A stretch of DNA of 64,000 nt from Schistosoma haematobium (lineage: Eukaryota; Platyhelminthes; Trematoda; Strigeidida; Schistosomatidae): positions 21,284,536-21,348,535 of the forward strand of contig NC_067198.1 of the NCBI RefSeq assembly GCF_000699445.3, given 5' to 3'. The notes beneath the pieces are model-generated. The model saw only the letters and a program-made list of their open reading frames with translations. It was not told the DNA's origin and ran no database searches. Of the stretch, positions 48,669-61,648 are shown piece after piece (positions within the stretch are counted from its first letter, which is position 1; each line of letters opens with the position of its first letter). The translations under genes were made by a program, and so were the position numbers.

Positions 48669-49466
48669 TTTAAAGCTTAAATCACACAACACAAACTGAC
48701 AATTAATTGTAAAAACTATATTTTTACTCCTAGTAATAGTGGGTCGGTCAGTGTATCACCTGACATACTTTCTAGTCTGGAAGCTAAAAAACGTGAGTTA
48801 AATGAATTAAAGACTCAACTTGAACTCCTTCGCAAGGCTGAAGCTAAAATCGCTAAATTTACACCAGCTCTACAAGGTCCAAGAGATATACATAATTCAA
48901 ACATTGCTGCTCTACCACAAGAGACGTTAGACAATAAGCGAGTCACTTCTGCTTCGCAGTCCGTTCTTCCAGAAGTCAGTTCACCTCGGACAAGATTTGC
49001 AATTTATAAAGATGACTCTGATGATCTAGTAAATACAAAACCCGCTGGAAATGTATCATTATCTTCGGATTTATCAACCAAAGCTGATTCTGTGACTTTT
49101 CAGGTACCCATTTTCGGTATTTTTCTAAATTGTTATTATGTATTAGGTTCTCGTTTAAAACAGGCAATGTTAAGATGATATCATGAATTACTTATTGTTA
49201 AGAAAATTTCCGAATAATCCTAAATAGCATGTGTTATGACATCAACGAAATATGGCATGAAGTTGAATAATTATTGTTACTGACTTCTACATTTTTATGG
49301 GGCATAGTTTTCAGTTTCTTTACTAATTTGTATAGTGCCTCAACACACTAATTCTAAAAATTTTAGATTAAGTTTGTATTTGCTTTTTGGCTTATATGAC
49401 GAATACTTCATCTGAAGTTCTAATTCCAAGAAATATGATTGGAAGTTGTGCATTCTACGATTGTTA

Positions 49467-49527
<61 letters not shown>

Positions 49528-51973
49528 AAGAATTGAATTACTACTTGCGTTTGTATACTATACTAATTAAATTTAAATTGAAGCAAGGCTAAGGTATATT
49601 AAGTTCGCATAAAATCACTTCGAATTTATAGAAGTATAGGGTGAAAGTGTAGTTTTCTCGAAAACCTCTGGGATTTCGAAATCCCGAATTTAGGAGGCCT
49701 CATTGACCGATGCACTTCCTTTGGTAACCATATTTTCATTAAAGCTGAATTACTGGACAAAGATATATCACATTCTATCTCAAGTCCACGGTAAACGAGA
49801 TCCAGGTTCGGGTGGGATATTAGTGATAAATAAATTTTTCACCTAGCCCGAGGTTACCACTCACATGTTTCTGTAAGTCTAGCAGTATATTATATGTATA
49901 TGCTGTAAGCATCAATCGAGTTTGGAAACTAAACTCTTTACAGTTTTGATGTTTTTTTCTCCATAGTTAGTAGCAAGACATCAGATTAATCCAACCACAG
50001 AGCGCGAGGACGGACCTTTATTTGTATTTGTTTAGTTTTTTTAAGAAATATTACTGTCCAGAACGATACACTATTTCATGTAGGACTATGGTTTGATCCA
50101 GTTAACCATTCTATTCAAGATATTCAAGGACCATTTTTATTTAAGAAATTTGAAATGTATCTGAATTTCTGTAGGATTAAGCCTAAATGTTTTCAGTTTA
50201 TTTTAGCAACGTTTTTATTTGTTTGTACAGCAACCAGAGGTGACCTGTATTGATAACACCGAACGTTTGTATGTTAATATGCGTGAGGCACGAATACAAA
50301 TAGAAGAACAACGGAATCGATATGATCGGAGTACTTCAAATGGAATCAATAATACCAATTCTACCGCTCAAAAACCATTGCAGCATGTCAGTTGTAGCGG
50401 TGCTTCTGTCGCAACTAGTCAAGATAGAACAACTCTAGCAACTTGGGGTGGATCTTCACCTGTCCCTTCTTGTTCATCTGAAGCTTCTGAAGCAAGTGAC
50501 GAAGGAGATGGAGTTAGTGTTTCTGACTCCCTACCTTTAAGTAAGTTTCTCTCTGTTAGGTCATGCTTATTAGCTATAACACACCTAGGCATATGGTAGA
50601 CTAGTCAATTTTAGGTGTAAATAGTTGTTTGTCTTCCCCAATCTTCATACTGTTCTGCGTTACTATCACACTGAGTGTGGATACGTTTACACGATCATGA
50701 GTGCCAGGTTGTTTTGCAATGAGTATCCTGGATCGTATAGTCAAATCGGGTGGGTCACTGCATTCCTTCTTGGTCCGAATTGTTGAAAATCCTCCTTATT
50801 ACATGGAAGTACACTATTTACGAGTGATGTTGGTTTGTTCAAATAACACTGGATTTCAAATTGAATATGTACATGGATGAATTGTTTGTCCTTTTTGTTT
50901 AAACAGGTTTGTTTTATTTTGAACTTTTAGTTTTTACTTTTCCAAGTCTTAAAAATTATGCTAATGTTCACCTCTCCTCTCTTTTTCTCTGAGATTTCCA
51001 CAATTATTCATGTTTTATGCATTTCCTGTTGATTTCTCACTGTGTCAGCTGATGGATTTGTGACATATCTCAAGTTATATTTCTGTTTATTTACTTTAAC
51101 AAGGAATGGCTCAGACTTGTTCACAGTGGTGTAGATTGCTTCAGTTATTTATTATGTTCTATATTTTACGTTCATATATTCCTTCGTACATACCATTTTC
51201 ATTCCATTTTCTCGAGCCATACTTTCAGTGTTTAATCTTGCTGTCATTGCTATTATGATTATTTTGACTCGTTTGCTGTTCATCTTGCTAGTTTTATCTC
51301 GCATGGCAAGTTGGGCTAACGCACATTTGTGCCACCAGACTCCAAGTTGATTATAACTGACTAGCTGATTGTTTCAATAAGGAATAGGTTATTTGTTTCC
51401 TTTTTTGCTACTTAATTAACACTTCCCATAATATGTACGCCATAATTAAAAAGGGTTATTACATTCTTAGAGATCATTCAATGTTTACGGTACTATTTTA
51501 TCTTGACACAAGCTAATAACATTAGTTCACAATGAATAATAACTACTAGTCCGATATATCTCACATTTTTTTCATGTGAATGTTACCTGTGGATTATCAT
51601 TCCAAACTGACTTATTGTACACCCACAGAATAAGTATTTGTGTTGTATTACTTCGATATCTGAATTTTATATAGAAGGAGCAGAAATGTAGTTGTAGGTT
51701 CGCTCAATATTCATAGCGAAGAAGTAATGAAAATATCTTTGACACCCATCTCCCGTCCGTTTGTAGAAGTTTAAGGGGAGAAAAGTAAAAATGTGATTAT
51801 ATAATACAAAGTCAGTCGTCATCCGGATAAAACTTGAGACAGATGTAAGTGGTCCCAAGTTGCACACCACATTAGCACGACGAGACGAATAGGAAAACCA
51901 ATCGAAATCATGTAGTAGCAATTATAATGACTAAACATTAGGAATATGGTTCAAAAAGATAGAGTGAGGCGAT

Positions 51974-52048
<75 letters not shown>

Positions 52049-55000
52049 ATACTGTAATTCAGGCAAAACCAGTCAATCTTAAGTAGAGATGATGTACTGT
52101 ACTTAGTACAATGTGTGACTTATGTTTACAGTAAATATATATTAGTTTTTCATAAATGTTTTTATATTATACATTTTAAGGATTTTTGAAACTATCAAAG
52201 TCATTGACAAGTAATACAACTAAAAAATAACTAATCTTCACTTATATGATAATTACCGAGTTTAATAGGAAGAGAAGATACTTTAGGGTTCTTAATATTC
52301 ATTTATAATCATTTATATTGCTCTGTGGTTCATGTCATCTTGTAACGTTTAACTGTGATACATATGCATTAAAATAGGTCAAAATCATAATGTTGTTGAT
52401 AAATGATTTTTGAGTAAAAATGAATAAATAAATTAAAGACCATATCCACAACCTAATGATCTATAGTTAGCCAGGATTTCATCGTTATATGTTTTTATAT
52501 GATAGTTTAAAATGTTTGTTTTTCCCAGTTAAATTTAGTAATCAAACTGTTTGCGTAATCTAACTTTAAAAAATTGTTGATTGCACATCTACAAACTGTA
52601 CTTAACTCACTCTTAATTCCTTTAGTGACAAATCCATTCAACTATATACTCATATTTCCCATGTTTACGTGAGAATTCTACTCTTGAAAATCAAATATAA
52701 GTTATTTTTTGCTACCTAAAATTCTTAGTTGATATTTTTTGTGGTCAAAATCAGTGTGAATTTAATTCTCATAGACAAAATGTACGAGTATGATGATGTC
52801 TGAAGTTAAAGAAAAAAAACAGATTAGTTTCATTGAATTAAACACTAATATCATGTACGAACCTTCACTGTACATTTTAGTTTGGCTTGGACAACATGCT
52901 ATTATCATTCAAAATTTCAGATTATTTGTAATAACCATCAAATGTAAATGTCAAAATTTTTCTTAAGTGGTGGACAACTAAGAAATTTCTCTTTGTTACT
53001 CCTTAGTAGTGACTTTTTTAGAAGAGTAATAAACCTATTAGTAAGTTTTATTGTTTTTTTGTAATTTCAACAGGTACATGTCTTTCAGTGTCTGCAGTTA
53101 ATAATGCTTCTAATGTTATTCGATCTGTTCCCAATGGGCATTTGAAAAGTGTACGCAGCTCTGTTGCAACCAGTTCCTTGGATATGCCTGGTGAACCATG
53201 TTCAGTTATTAAGAGAGCATCAAGAAAATGTGAAGATATTCACGGAAATAATTTAGATAATGTTTATGTTTCTTCTACTGATGATGTTCCATATAAATTA
53301 TCACTTCCGCAGGTTGGTCGAAGTCCATCTCCTCCAACTCGTCACAAAAACAAATCAGGGGATACTCAAATAAAGGATGGTTTAAATAAATTGATTGATC
53401 AACGTTTACACTCACAACAAAATTCATTAGGTGAACACACTAATGCTTCTGCTAACCAGAATACTGGAGTTTTGGGTCATATAGTTGTTGCATCAAATTG
53501 TAATGACTTTGATGATGGTCGAATGTCAGATCTGTCTGGTGCCATAGCCAATGAACGTAAGTTATTGAGAAAATTTCTATTCGATGATCTCACTAATATG
53601 CTATTTCCTTAGTTAATCATTGTCTACTGGTAATAATATGTTACCAAAACTACTTTAATCACAAAATTCTATTATCTATTTTATTCTAACCGAAACTGTA
53701 TTATAGGTTTTCTTATACAAACCACAACCGTTATCACTTCATTGTCTCATCCAGGTATTTGTAGGTTTGACTTAATTTGTTAAGAATGATCAGGAGTACT
53801 TGGTTTATATGCCATTATTTAGCTGAGATTAATACAGACAACCATCTTGGCACCAGTTTTTGGTTACTTTGCCAATAAAGTCCTTTTATAACTTATCCCA
53901 TCATTTCGATGTTTTCTTTAGTTATCCGGTGGTAGTATTTTAAGTATGCCCCTTGAAATCTTCGTAATCATTGTACTATCATATTCTAGCTTTCAACCAT
54001 TGTCAATTCTTAGTTGTAAATTGACTTAGGAGTGTTATGAATCGAACTGCATTTAACGATAGCAAAATTTATCCATGATGAATTTACTGTGCAAGCCTAT
54101 ACGAATTTTTATTTGCATTTGTATTGCATATATAATACATGTGATAACTGAAATTCTCATTTTAATTATTCTGGTTACTTTGTTCTCATTCTCATGAATA
54201 ACTTTGAACTCATATCTCTATATGCATTTTTCGTATAATTGAGAATTTTTATTTGTCGTACTGTGTATTTGTATTGATTCAGTGGAATATGTTAATTTTA
54301 AGCATTTACCACCTCATTGTATTATTTTCGGCTTGGTTGTTTAGATTGCTAATGGTAACTTAAACACCATTCAAATATTACTCATCACTCATGTTCCCAT
54401 TATATGGTTAACGTACATCTCTAACGGTTATTCACTTCAATTTAGGATAAGAAATTCGAATTCATCAATACAAACAGCGTCTTATCACTTACGTGAAGAC
54501 CATTTGTTTCAGAACTAGTACTATTTTCTACTTGTCAGAACTGACGGTTTTTTTGAAGTCTTTTTTTTACCATGATTTAAAAAGGGATCTTAGCTTCACA
54601 TATGAAAAGAAAAAGTAACCAGTTACCTTATAACTGAAATTATTTTTAAATTCTAATGGTTATTTATTTAGTTTTCACTTTCTTAATTCATATTTTAGAG
54701 CAAAAGAGAAGTATTAAAATACATCCAATCGTAATATCTTTACTAGTATTACTAAACACGTGCATATATTTAGAAAAAGTGTTGTTTCTATGTGTGTTTG
54801 GAGATTATTAAAATCAAACCGACAGTGGTATTTCTTGTTTTTTATGTACGCGTTTCTCTGTTTACCAATAAAGTTGTAATTAATTTTTATTACTACATGA
54901 AATCTAAAAGTTTACTCTGAATGGGTCAAATTTTTGGTAGTTTATATAGCTTTACGTTGGTTTATGTAATACCCTATAATTGTATTATGTGAGGGAGTGA

Positions 55001-57587
55001 TTTTGACCATCAGCATTGTATGTTTATCTTTCCAATAGGGATTCAACGCTTAGAGTCAAATGTAGCCCAGCTCTATCAAGTATGTCGTTGTTTGATGCTC
55101 GAAAACTCTCATTTGAATTCTACAGTCACTCAGTTAATGTTACACAACTCATCTCATCAGCCTATTTCATCCATCACATCTTTGGAGCCGTCCATTTCAG
55201 CTGTTGGATCTATTGCATTTCATCAGTGTCAATGTAGTTCGTCTATTCCAAGTTATAACCAAATACTATTAACTGACTCTGGAGCATCTTATCAAGCAAT
55301 GCTTTATAGACAAGAGCATCCATCAAAGAGTTTACCTTGTTCCTTGAATGTATGTCCACGAAGTTCTTTTGCGTACGCTCCTAATAGTTTAAGAGATACT
55401 GACCAGCCGCTTACACAGAGTGGTGTCCATGAGGTTCCCCAGATCCAGGTATGTTTAATTTCTGTCATTTTCCCAAATACATGTCCGTTATTCTGTTTAT
55501 TATTGGAATGTCAATTTTTGGTCCGTTTAAAAGGATTATATTAATAATGTTTGTGATTTTTGCGACTACAAATAGAAATCATCATTAGTTTATGTGAAAT
55601 AAAATAGCTTCATTTCTCATTGAAATAAGCGTAAGTAAAGATGAAGGCAGGTGCAGATGAGTTTACATAAAGGTTGTATATATCTTATTCATATAGTCAA
55701 AGGCTAGAGAATGCAACTGTTTCATTGGTTATATAACAAAATATGTATGGGAACCCCTATACAATCACACGTCCTAGTTTTGTTATATATTACAACTATT
55801 TTCTATAGTGGAAGTGTATTATAATTGATGTATCTTGAGGATCGCTAACCAATATCGCGTGCTAAGCCATCAATCAAAATCCTTATCCTAATTTGGTCTA
55901 TTTTGCATCTACTCTTTCTTTGATAGCCTAGTGTCCTCGGATTAACCAATCACACGCCCGACCAACACTGTCGACCTTGACCCGATCCAGTTACGCTTCT
56001 GTCTGTCCGTTATTCGCAAGCTTCGCTCTATGCCCCTACCTTGAGTCCAAAAGTCGGCAACCAACTTCCGCCATATTTATATTTCAGACAGACATGGTTT
56101 ATATGCAGACATATCGAACCTCATCACACTATAAAGTGAGAAGTAACAACTATACATAAACAAACCAAAGGTGTCTATGAATGGGGCGAGCGTAAGCAAT
56201 CGTCTGGCAACAGATTAGAAATAGTACGTCGTATGATCATAGTTTATGGGTTAACCGAAATCTTATGATGAACAAAATACATAAACATGGTAATGTAGTT
56301 ACTTATTAAGAATACAATTAGAAAAGTAATTCATAAACTAGTTGTTGAAGTTACCATTTTATCAACCTTCGTTCTGATATGTCGATAGTAGTTTGGGGAC
56401 TTATGTCGTAGATATGAGCCCCAACCATCTTACTATGGTTTTGTCAACTGACTGTTGTCACTGTCCTTCATACGTAAAATATATTTCTCGTAACCGAATC
56501 TGTGAGCAATTCAAAGTGATTATTGTTGTTTATAAAGGATTGTAGATCCACTTTCCTCATCTTTGTTTCGAATTCTCGATTTGAACCACACTTCTTACAC
56601 TATACTACTAATAAATATTTGTTTCATCTATTAATCCTAATCTTTTCTCTTTAGCTGCTTATTAATCAAATTATGCAACAACAATCTAATCTTACTCAAT
56701 TGCAATTGGAGCTTCATCGTTTGACGCGATCACAGTCACAAATTAAGCCGTCATTTCTTCCTACTGATGGTAATTTCCATGGACCTTTATTGTCTCATCC
56801 GGAGAATACTGGGTTAAATTTTCCGGCTGTTACTGCTCATTTACTACAGGGGACCGCAGGATTTCCTCCGTCTGTCGAGTCGATCAGCCGTCAGGTTAAT
56901 TTTACGGGAACCAATAATTCTCCTCAAGTGCTTGGAAATTCTCTTGTCTCACCCCAAACTTTGTCGGCTAACTGGTCTTTGAATACTGTTCCTAATGTTC
57001 ACCAGTGTTCCAGAGATGCTACATTTTCAAATATAGGTAATGGCCATTTTATATTTGTGTATTACTCATTGTTGTGTGATTCAATTTCTACTAACTGTGT
57101 AGTGATAACGTTACTTAAGATCAGTCGAATCATGCCTTATCACGATTGCTCGATTGTTTTGGATTCATCAAATGCATATTGTTAAAGTTAGGTGCAAAGT
57201 TTTATGCAAACAGTGCTTATTTATTCAGGTTTTGGAATTGAATCGACTGATTAGAATCTAGGCTATATGTTGTATGATATACCGCGATATTTAATTTTAA
57301 ATGAAGAAGGAACAGTTTAAAAAAGTTGTTCAAACCATGACTTGGCACCATCCTGTAAAAACACTTATTGTCATTCTGTCGGGGATGTTAGATCCCCAGA
57401 ACTCACTTGGTAGACGTCTTATTTTTGTAATTTTATTTTAAAAATTTGAATTTCTTGTTTTCACATCCAAAGCGCCCATTTTCATCTTCATACCGTATTT
57501 CCCATTTGGGAGGACTTTAAATGTCATTAGTTCGTTGTCCCTTTCAATATGCTATTTTGTTACGTCTACCAAGGACATCTTTTTATG

Positions 57588-57638
<51 letters not shown>

Positions 57639-59310
57639 TGAGTTGTGCTTGTTGTTGTTCGTGCTTCTGGCTGCTTGTGGAATACATTTTCCCTCTTTCG
57701 AACATCTTTGTGATGCCCCAATCAGTAGAAAATTGTATTTCTGATATTTCGTGACCTAGTCTAAGTTACTTCTTTAGAGTAGATAACTATCACTTCCAAC
57801 TTTGGCCTTGACACTTATAAGCTACTTGAAGAGTTTGAAATATCATATGTTTGATAGCTTTTGACCAGAGAAATTTTCAGTATCATTCACGTGCTTCACT
57901 CCTATCAAGATAGTTTTGAATAATTAGTTACAACAAAGTTGTCGTTTCCTAAAATAGTTTCGACAAGATTCAACGATATACTTAAATATATTCCCTGATT
58001 CGTAGCCTGAGAAGTACAAAAACATTTAAACAGTGAACAGTTTAGACCTTAATATGAAATACAATATCTTTTGGGTAATGTATTCATATCGAACCTCGTC
58101 ATTTATAATTGAGTTTTCAGTTAGGCATGACTAAATCTCAAGATACAGTGAAGGAAGTGGCGCTCAGTAGTTGTTATTTCCTATCTTCCCTTAATTTTGA
58201 AAGTGAAAGACTTTTATAATGATTATTTATTTGATACATATGAGGGAATGCAGGTCAAGACAACCACTATAGCGGAAACCTCAACATGCACAAGGAGAAA
58301 ACCAAGATCTTCAAATACAACACGGAGAACAGAACACCAACGTGCTTCGGTCTGGGCACCCTGGGCAGTATTATAACCCACACACAAATTAAGTGATTTG
58401 TGTGGCGCATATGTATCCGGTGCCCCTTTGTACCAATATTTATATGTTCAAACAAATAAACCCGATCACACTTGATAGAGAAGCTCTGGAAGATGGGGTG
58501 GAAACTCCCGTACCTGAAATGCATCATCGATAAACAAAAAGGATCGAATGCAATGTAAAGATAAGGGTTGGTGACACAAGGACAGCATTCCTGCAGTTGA
58601 AGAAAATATAGAACTCTAAAACAACTGTCAACCAACATCAAAGTCAAAATCTTCAGTACGAACGTCCAGCAGTCCTACTGTACATACAAAGCTGAAACTT
58701 GAAGAACTACTACAACCGTCATCAGAAAAGTACAAGTATCTATAAACAACTGTCTCTTCAAGATACTCAATGTCCGTCTGCCGGATGCCATCAGCAACAG
58801 CCTACTGTGGAAGAGGACAAATCAGCTTCCAGTTAAAGAAGTTAGGAAAAGATGCTGAAGGTGGATAGGACATACATTTAGGAAATCCTTAAACTGCATC
58901 ACGAGGCAAGCGCTAGCTTGGAATCCTAAAGGGAAATGGAAAAGAGGATGATCAAAGAACACTGCGTTGGGAATTGGGAGCAGACATTAAAAGCATAAAT
59001 AGGAACTGTAAAAAACTAGAAAGGACTGTCCATGACAGAGCTTGATAGTTAATGCTGGTGGGCGGCCTATGCTCTTCCACGAAGAGTAACAAACGTAAGT
59101 AATATTATGTAATATCGACTTATTGTTAGTTATCCTGTTTGTCACTCATATATATTTCATCTATTTAACTAGTTTTTGTGAATTTAATTTTATATGTAGG
59201 TCAAAGACCATCTGTACAAACTGCATCTATTCCGAGCTCTGTTTTACTAACTGATCCCAGTGTGAATCTTACGTCGCCTCATGGTTCTTCTATCGGTCAA
59301 AACAACATTG
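37619..59310 (+). CDS. Large coiled-coil protein, PCM1-like centriolar-satellite scaffold (partial, at least 17 exons)
   Basis: Exons: 37619-37726, 37756-37836, 37873-37962, 42080-42385, 42809-42898, 44293-44385, 44841-44888, 45117-45227, 46481-46589, 46753-46926, 48423-48513, 48734-49103, 50231-50540, 53074-53556, 55039-55448, 56655-57036, 59200-59310. All junctions are GT-AG and phases agree, giving at least 1122 residues; no stop has been reached. Start: ATG at 37619 ([15 protein letters not shown]). Predicted coiled coils are exons 1-3, 5-8, residues about 360-403 ([14 protein letters not shown]...[12 protein letters not shown]) and about 445-470 ([19 protein letters not shown]). Another helical stretch lies near residue 825. 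Serine-rich linkers separate them. The [10 protein letters not shown] and [14 protein letters not shown] stretches resemble PCM1 (about 2000 aa in human), which organises centriolar satellites. That identification is an inference from pattern; the gene itself is well supported. A further exon may start at 59736. Confidence 0.7.
37727..37872 (+). other. Two micro-introns of the PCM1-like gene
   Basis: Introns 37727-37755 (29 bp, GTATTT...TTCAG) and 37837-37872 (36 bp, GTTTGT...TTTAG) separate the first three exons in phase 0. Reading through the first would meet a stop (TGA at about 37738), supporting its removal. Confidence 0.8.
38155..41083 (+). mobile_element. RTE-like retrotransposon B with internal deletion, in intron 3 of the PCM1-like gene
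   Basis: The element starts with a GC-rich 5' UTR (about 38155-38480). A region of short frames follows, then APE endonuclease starting near 38860 ([16 protein letters not shown]) and continuing in 39149-39889 with [19 protein letters not shown] and SDHALV. RT is in 40380-41069 with [47 protein letters not shown] and YADDIVLFG. Stops occur at about 39889 and 40838. Shortly after YADD (KMQSLL) the sequence jumps straight to the terminal CTACGTTGTTACTGACTGAC tail. About 1.1 kb of RT C-terminus and 3' UTR, present in element A, is therefore missing while both ends remain. It is in the same orientation as the host gene. Confidence 0.85.
42525..42720 (+). repeat. tRNA-like SINE fragment
   Basis: GTTGGTAAAACACTGGG followed by CTGGACTAAGAAATTGC and AAGTCC resembles a tRNA-derived head with decayed A and B boxes. 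The downstream CAGCTTGAGCAGTCATA recurs in diverged form at about 61260-61285. No hammerhead was seen. Confidence 0.4.
42925..43080 (-). mobile_element. 3' terminal fragment of the RTE A/B family
   Basis: CAGTCAGTTAGTCAGTCA followed by a segment matching 33930-34025, the 3' UTR end of element A, in the same orientation and about 80% similar by eye. Only the tail is present. Confidence 0.6.
43430..43900 (+). mobile_element. 3' fragment of the RTE A/B family, sense
   Basis: Translation near 43440 gives [14 protein letters not shown] followed by LET, matching CRLLGWGPRDYRNQWLET in element A, and continues into the 3' UTR. An open frame at 43522-43875 is UTR-derived and is not regarded as a gene. 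It sits in intron 5 of the PCM1-like gene. Confidence 0.65.
47032..47077 (-). ncRNA. Decayed hammerhead ribozyme motif
   Basis: Same position in the SINE as the motif at 29574-29619. Core TGAGGA and GAAA are recognisable. The base before TGA is A, stem II pairing is partly lost and the GUC cleavage site reads TGC, so it should be inactive. Confidence 0.6.
47153..48258 (-). mobile_element. Merlin DNA transposon (IS1595/IS1016-type transposase)
   Basis: Inverted termini of about 24 bp are GGCGAGATTATAATTTATGG (left) and, on the - strand, GGCGAGACTACAATTTATAG (right). They are flanked by imperfect 8-bp duplications GACCACTG (47145-47152) and GACTATTG (48259-48266), as expected for Merlin. Length 1106 bp. 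Merlin elements are known from Schistosoma and other animals. Confidence 0.9.
47265..48190 (-). pseudogene. Merlin transposase, frameshifted
   Basis: On the - strand the pieces in order are: a cysteine-containing N-terminal segment (SSFICDCG, about 48100); 48052-47603 with [18 protein letters not shown], giving the first catalytic [21 protein letters not shown] near 47530, giving the second D; and 47489-47265 with [16 protein letters not shown] and [18 protein letters not shown], giving the catalytic E. The DDE residues are intact, but frame shifts near 47610 and 47490 and at the N-terminus break it. Family: IS1595-like DDE transposases. Confidence 0.85.
48612..48665. repeat. (AAT)n microsatellite in intron 11
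   Basis: About 18 AAT/ATA units with no interruption inside the 220-bp intron 48514-48733. Confidence 0.95.
49469..49524. repeat. (TA)n microsatellite in intron 12
   Basis: About 56 bp of pure TA. Confidence 0.95.
51978..52045. repeat. (TA)n microsatellite in intron 13
   Basis: About 68 bp of pure TA. Confidence 0.95.
57589..57635. repeat. (TA)n microsatellite in intron 16
   Basis: About 47 bp of pure TA. Confidence 0.95.
58230..59100 (+). mobile_element. SR2-like RTE 3' fragment in intron 16
   Basis: Translation in shifting frames gives [18 protein letters not shown] near 58280, then [13 protein letters not shown] near 58580. Near the end come [10 protein letters not shown] and RWIGHT-like pieces at about 58850, then NWEQTLKA and a [15 protein letters not shown] stretch (LVGGLCS in another frame). 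The 3' end is CGTAAGTAA near 59095, an RTE-type tail. Many frameshifts. A SINE-like insertion interrupts it at 58339-58460. It matches the same RTE group as 25185-28205 and covers a part that copy has lost. Confidence 0.78.
58339..58460 (+). mobile_element. 504-bp retroposon family, 5'-truncated copy 3
   Basis: Matches the last about 125 bp of 8080-8583: TGGGCACCC.GGGCAGTAT, then TTTGTGTGGC.CATATGTAT, GGTGCCCCTTT.TACCAATA and GTTCAAACAAATAAA. RTE coding sequence continues on both sides (NTEN before, ITLD-like LDREALEDG after), so it is an insertion. Truncation at the 5' end fits target-primed reverse transcription. Confidence 0.75.
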
Positions 59311-60492
59311 GTAAGTCTTCATCTGATTGCCAATATGGTATCCTAAACTACTCACATTTTTATGCAGTTGTCATACATTGTGAAGGATTAGTATCAGATT
59401 TGAATTACCCTTAGATTTTTTTACTTTCTGTGCATTATAGAACTTATTAGCTTCCATTTAAACAAGTATTATTATTGTGTGGCTATACTCAAGCCCTTTC
59501 AATTGGAATGAGGTTTAAAATCTCATGACTCGTTAATTGAATACTTAAATCATTGAGTTGTGTAGTGAACGAACACTCAGATGAGGAAGACCAGTTAATT
59601 GCTAAACGCAAAATTACAGAGTGCTTTCGTAAAATATGAAAGGCATGCATTAAATGCATAATTTGCACGTCTTCCATCAGTTTTTCTGATTCTTTCAATT
59701 CTGTTGCTGTTACATTTAATTTCTGTTTTCTTCAGTTAAATCTCCGCAATCTTCTACTGGCACACATTCCACTTCCGTTTGGTGTTGCATGCTACTTATA
59801 TCTGTTAACATAAGTAGCTTATACCACAGTTGTAATTATCATAAAGAGATTTTTTATGGTACAAATATGTTAGATAATTATAAACTAGTACAATAATTAA
59901 TCCAGAATTCCCTATATGTATAATTTTTTTGAACTGATAACCTCAATTCATTCGACTGATTTCAATGCAGATTTAATACTCAAATAGTTTTAATTCTTAC
60001 TTACACTGATATTTGTTACTAAAAGCTAGAGATTACAAATAATATTATGGTAATAAACTCTAGAAAATCTATCTACTAGTTAATTTTACTTCACATAGGC
60101 TTAATGTTCATAGTGTTAACTAAACCTGAACTTGATAAATTCTAATTTTTTTGGATGTTCTGAAAACCACTAATGTGTACTTATTAGAACATATTGCCAT
60201 GGATCCAATTGAAGACTTTACTTTTAAAGTTATGTATAATTTCATTTATAAATCTACTGGAGCGATATTTGAACATTCGAATAAACAATAAATGGGTTTC
60301 TAACAGCTCATTTTATCTATAAGGTTTGAGGAGCGTTAATCCATTGTTTCTAAACAATTAAAAGAGGATGTATTTGAAAGTTTATGGTATTCAGCTCATT
60401 TGATCCACTGGAGTTTACTTCTCTCCCCCTTCCTTTACGGTCTATCGTGGTATGTTGTATTTTGATCCCGCTTCAGATTCAATAATTGTTTC

Positions 60493-60496
<4 letters not shown>

Positions 60497-60572
<76 letters not shown>
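60497..60572. repeat. (TA)n microsatellite
   Basis: About 76 bp of pure TA, the longest in the window. Confidence 0.95.
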
Positions 60573-60576
<4 letters not shown>

Positions 60577-61234
60577 AATGTATGACGGACTTTTTTGATG
60601 AACCCCATTTTTTCTGAATGTTTCAGGTTTCAATAGACATATCTAACGATGAATCAGAAAATATCTCACATTGTAACGTTTGATCTCACTTGATAATCAA
60701 TTTTAACAATTAATTTTATTGTTGCATTTAGTTTTACCATTTTCGACTTTTTCGTTTACTTTATTTTTCTTGAGAATGTAGTACGTTTCTTTTTAATATT
60801 GAACAATGTGTTTAGATCAGTTGTGTTTCCTTCTAATCCCTTATTCTATATCCAACACTGACGGCTATTTCACTCAACCAAATAAATCTCCCTTTAGTGC
60901 TCATCAAAAAATTCTGTTTATGAAATAAGGTCTATCTTATTGTAGTTTTAATTTATTAACATCATTTTGTTTTCATATTCCCAACCAAAAAAAGACAAAC
61001 AAATAAATTAGTTGGAATTTAGTTCCTATGCATTATTATTACAGATCATCTGATATATTGTTTCTTATCTTCAATCTTGTCAACACTCAATGCATTAAAA
61101 TAAAGATGAAATGTAACTTTTTGTTTAGCCTTCTTGTTTGTTTTTAATATTCTATATCAATAAATTGTTTTAAGTAGTCAAAGCTCACTTTAATTCGACC
61201 TATCTGTATAAAGAAAAACTTGGATACTAAATGT

Positions 61235-61350
61235 TAAGTCACAGGCTTGAACCTCACTCTTTGTAAGTTAGTTTGAGCAGGTGGTCATTATCTGAAACCT
61301 TATATCATAAGTTTACTGTATTATCAAGTACTTCATACCTTACTTGATCA
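61235..61350 (+). repeat. Diverged tRNA-like SINE fragment
   Basis: AGTTTGAGCAGGTGGTCATT and the following CTGAAACCTTATA... align loosely with the fragment at 42590-42640. Preceded by CAGGCTTGAACCTCA, a decayed B box. Confidence 0.3.
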
Positions 61351-61624
61351 TTGTAAAGCATTATCAGATAAGTTATTGTTTTGTGTGAATATATTCCAAA
61401 TTGTATATTTAATCTATATAATTCTAACTTGTATTTGGTGTTCCAGAACCAATCTAGTCAAAACACCTAATGTTTTGCATATTTACGTAATATTGTGGAT
61501 AAATTAACTATAAGAAAGCATGATTAAATGCAGATGTGTCTTATGCTGTAACATGTTTGTCCGGGATGTCACATATCTTGTCGCAACATAAATAAATTAA
61601 ACTGAAGGAGATGAAAGGAGAAAG

Positions 61625-61648
61625 AAATAATAATAATAATAATAATAT
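61625..61648. repeat. (AAT)n short microsatellite
   Basis: About eight AAT units. Confidence 0.9.

Noticed and set aside
48453..48692. A poly-leucine frame on the - strand
   Set aside because: Translation of the AAT microsatellite in intron 11.
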